A stretch of 64,000 nt of DNA from Parietaria judaica (lineage: Eukaryota; Streptophyta; Magnoliopsida; Rosales; Urticaceae). The translations under genes and the position numbers were made by a program. The stretch covers positions 16,460,532 to 16,524,531 of the forward strand of contig OX940871.1 of NCBI GenBank assembly GCA_954871525.1, given 5' to 3'. The notes under the pieces are model-generated. The model was not told the origin of the DNA and did not search any database. It saw only the letters and a list, made by a program, of their open reading frames with translations. Below are positions 60,590 through 64,000 of this stretch, one piece after another; within the stretch, counting starts at the first letter, position 1; every line of letters starts with the position of its first letter.

Positions 60590-62571
60590 CTTTGAGTCTC
60601 TATCACTAAATAAGCAGTAAACGTTAAGTTTCTAGACGTACTCCGCAACGCACTCAGGTGGTGTTAGTTATGCACTCAACGGTGTCAGCGACACACACGG
60701 TGTTTCGACGGTGTCAGCGATTTATACTTGTGGTATTGGAAGGTTCATGTGAATTTTTTAAAAATTATATAAAAAAGAATCGAACATATAAAACTAGTAA
60801 TTAGTGAAATTTTATAAAGTTGAAACGTGTTATATACTTAGCAAAAACTTAATCTTTATTGTTCATTTAGTGTAAGAGACTCTAAATTCCAATTACAAAA
60901 CATTGCGGCAAAAACAAACATTAGAAATATGCCTTAAACAAAGTACAAAAATGGGATCTTTATGGCACAAATATCTTAACTTAATATTTAAAATTCTACG
61001 GCTGAAAATTTTGTACATGGTCTCGGTTTTATCCCAGTCCCAAACTATTTTCAAGGAAAGAAAAACTGACAAATTTAGTTTTAAAACTAGGAACCGGGAC
61101 AACATCTTCAATTTTGGTTTCTTGTCCCGGTCCTGGTTTTAAATATAGATCCAATTTTTTGAATTTTCATTATAAGTAATGTTGTTTATATCTTGATAAT
61201 ATCTTAGATTATGTTCTTATATTTTATATTTTTATTTTGTATTGTATTTTGGTAGTTTGGACTTGGTGTTATGCATTTTGTCCCTAATTTTGTCTTGGTT
61301 ATGATTCCGGTTCCTAGTTTCAAAGAAAATGAATCGGGAATTTTTATAACCGGAATCAAAATGTCAATTTCTCAATTTCTTGTTCTAGTTTCACCCCAAC
61401 AGAATAAAGACATAAAGTTATCAATTTGAGAAGACCAAGATCAATCAATAACTATGAGCAAATTAAAGGTTTATATTATTAATTAACCTCCACAGAACGC
61501 ACAAATCAGAGGGTAATAATTTAGAAATGCAAATTAACTAAGTTCAAGAAATGTGATACACCTATTTAGTCATTAAAAAAATAAAAAAATCAACAGTAGA
61601 TTTTCCCCAGTCTAGAAATTCATGCAAGATTAATGCGCGGAAGACTATTTAAACAAGGATTATAAATACGTTAGGTCGATAAGAAAGATAGTTGCATATC
61701 ACACAAAATAAAATAAAATTACTTCTTCATATCATTAAATTCATATTTGTACACAAACTTCAAAATAATCTAAAAATCATAAAGAGACGGGTTAATGGTT
61801 GCAACTGTGCTCAAATTATACTCAATTGAGACGGTATATAACTAGGATTTTTTTAGTTGACAAATATACGAAAGTTTTACTTGAATGTACCTGAATTTCA
61901 CTTTGCTGCAATTTGAATACAATCGATGTCCCAATGGAACACGAGATATAAATACAAGTATTTTCTCAAATTCTAAAATATCAAATTTGCGAATAATTTA
62001 CTCATTTCTTCTATAATCACTGAACACATGAATAATTAGAAAACAAGTGATAAACTTGAAACTGAAAACGAGACAAAAAAAGAGCGAATTTTAGTGCTTC
62101 GTTCAAATTGGTAGTGTTTGGATTCTTCCATCGATGAAACTAAACAACTACGAATACTCAAAGTTTCCAAATTAGTTTCTCAAGAAACTAAAGAGCCTTC
62201 GAAATCTTAAGAAAGAACGAAGAGCACATGCAATCATTATACAAAGGATTTACAATCACTATATACAAGTTTCATACACACCAATTTGGCTAAAACAGAA
62301 ACAACGCAAAGTATTGAAAATCAGCTGAATAGTCTAATTCATTAGGAGATAGGACAATCAAATGATTTGAAATTACAATATTCACATATAAAAGTATAGT
62401 CTTTTTTTTAACCTCATTTTAGAATTTGAAACTGGTATCGAAATTTGTATTGGCCAATATATAAATACGAGAAATGCAAAATCTATATTGAATGCAACTT
62501 ATAAAATCAAAACATAGGGGATGGATTCGGTGCTGGTTATGGTCCTCGGTTGCGTCGAAGCACAAGACACC
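59764..62571. other. AT-rich intergenic DNA with simple repeats
   Basis: No gene was seen. There is a poly-T run at about 60551-60586. At about 60990-61400 several inverted and direct copies of CCCGGTCCTGGTTT-like sequence occur (for example AAAACTAGGAACCGGGAC pairing with a copy near 61120-61140), probably the remains of a non-autonomous DNA transposon. Confidence 0.45.
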
Positions 62572-63049
62572 AGGGGCGGGGCGGGCCTAGATGTATTCGG
62601 GTGTGGCTCATGCCACCCCATTAATGTTTCAATTGGTTTTTTTTTTTTTTTTTTTTTTTATGATAATTAGAAGCTCAACGCCATGGGAGATAAAAACATA
62701 TATAGAACTTCATTTTTCTATTTTTACTTATGGGTAAAAAGAAATGGTTGGAAATAGAGCAAAAGTAGTGGGGCCCATATTATATTAGTGTTACTCTTAA
62801 TCATATTAGTATGATAGTTTGGCATTCTTTTATTTACATGTTGACTCGTCTTTTCATTTTATTTTATTTTTAATTAATAGTGTTTAGAATAGAAAACTTA
62901 GTTACACATGGAGAAATAATTAATTAACAGACTTAAACTATTAACATGTCCTTTTTCTAGTAATGGGTATTTTGCACTACTTAGTTATTTTGCACTACTA
63001 TTAAAAAGAGTCATAATTTATTCGATTTATATTCCGCCACGCCTGATTT
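62572..63049. mobile_element. Possible degraded hAT-type element
   Basis: The left end CAGGGGCGGGGCGGGCC and the following GTGGCTCATGCCACCCC resemble the start of the element at 58984 (CAGGGGCGG, then GTGGCTGATGTCACCCCC). A weak right end could be CCGCCACGCCTG at about 63049. No target duplication matches (CAAGACAC on the left, ATTTGAAT on the right). Confidence 0.35.
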
Positions 63050-64000
63050 GAATTTTTAGGTCTTGCCTTAATAGACATTCTTCGTGGCATGAATGATCCT
63101 CTTTGACTTAGAGGATTTAGCGCAAGAATCTTTCATGTAGAGCCGTTCCGTCCACGTGTACGGTGGATAAGGTTTCTAAAAAAAACTTTTAAAAAAGATC
63201 GGGGACTTTAGAGAAGTTTGAGTTGTTTTTCGGGTGCAAACTTTTAGTTGGGAGAGAATCAGAGATTGTTCGGGTGTGAACCTTTGGACATAATAAAAAA
63301 TCCTTGGTCGGCTACTCGGAATAGGTCCCGGGGTGTTTCATCCGGTTCGGAGGCCTCAATTACTCACCGAGGTTCTCGATGGCTCTCGGTCCCCAAGATC
63401 CTCATCTCAGGCCAGCCGGAATTTGGGGCTGAAAATATTGGCCAACAATTTGTATTTGAACTCCTTGCTTGGTCCAAGTAGTCGAGTTTTATAAGAGGAA
63501 ATGATGCTTTTATTTAAGTGTCATAAATAGACAAGATGACTCTTGAAAAACAAGTTTTTTTTTTTTCTTTCATTCATTTTGTCTAAGACAACAAAATATC
63601 CGACCATTCTTTTAACAAAGGCTGAAATATTGATTCTTTTAATTCTTTTGTTCACAAGAGAGTACTCTCTACACCTTAGAAACATTTTATTATTTGTAGT
63701 TGTTTGATTAGAGCTCTCAGAAATTGGGTGAACATTTTGATGAAATGATTTCAAAACTCTTCAACCGTAAAGCAATATCGGTTTAATATAATGTCGATTA
63801 TATTAATGCTTGTTTTGGTAGAAGGATATTTCAAATCTCCCCAAACCGTTGTCAAATTAGGGCTGCCATTGGCCCTTCGTTTGACATGAAGGATCGAAGG
63901 CTGAGAAGCACACGCCAAGCCAGTCCTAACACGCCACGCGTCACAGCCATGCACAAGAAGAGTTCCAGGCCTAACAAGAGTCGGTTGCGGGTCAAAAATA
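63050..64000. other. Intergenic DNA to the window end
   Basis: A 77-codon frame at 63248-63481 (+) lies in a GC-richer patch but has no recognisable feature. Nothing else can be supported. Confidence 0.4.

Noticed and set aside
62572..63049. Second confident hAT element
   Set aside because: The left end is convincing, but the right end is weak and no target duplication matches; kept only as a low-confidence feature.
63248..63481. 77-codon frame near the window end as a gene
   Set aside because: Slightly GC-rich but without motif, repeat or splice support.

Overview
The window is nuclear DNA from a flowering plant, most likely a eudicot. The evidence is multi-exon genes with GT-AG introns, AT-rich intergenic DNA, plant-type Copia retrotransposons primed by initiator-Met tRNA, Mutator-like and hAT elements, and plant housekeeping genes (aconitase, prolyl 4-hydroxylase, full-size ABCB transporter). 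I cannot name the species. Nothing bacterial, viral or CRISPR-like is present.

Layout. 1-7805 is a nearly complete Mutator-like element (MULE) cut only at its extreme left end. It has terminal inverted repeats of about 118 bp and two convergent genes that can both be spliced into open frames: a DUF1985-Ulp1 (C48) cysteine protease on + and a MURA transposase on -. An array of about 190-bp tandem repeats lies between their 3' ends. 7995-8840 looks like a solo LTR with a 5-bp target duplication. 10369-17544 is a very young Copia element whose left end carries a 325-bp copy of the internal 3' end, which suggests a truncated tandem array sharing an LTR. 17710-18355 is a decayed CNGC ion-channel fragment.

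18885-30707 (- strand) is a 12-exon gene for a full-size ABCB transporter of 1247 residues. Its second intron is about 6.7 kb because it contains a second Copia array (23221-29857) with three LTR copies, one truncated. 32616-39122 is a hAT-like element that received a third, badly broken Copia element (33714-38860).

The right half holds three more genes: a small uncharacterised plant protein (42280-42837, -), prolyl 4-hydroxylase (44673-46663, +) and a 20-exon aconitase (48415-55011, -). Three related foldback MITEs (39617, 43826, 55141) share the terminus TTTGCGGCAAAAGTA; one lies within 130 bp of the aconitase start codon. From 55.6 kb to the end there is AT-rich intergenic DNA with a tyrosine-rich orphan frame (56660-56929), a hAT-type MITE with a perfect 8-bp target duplication (58984-59755) and older debris.

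The host genes are not a pathway; they are independent neighbours. The strongest candidates for something unusual are the protease-carrying MULE with its repeat system built on AAACTGT, and the Copia element whose start codon and splice donor lie inside the LTR. Splice sites were placed by eye from GT/AG consensus, reading-frame continuity and family similarity.
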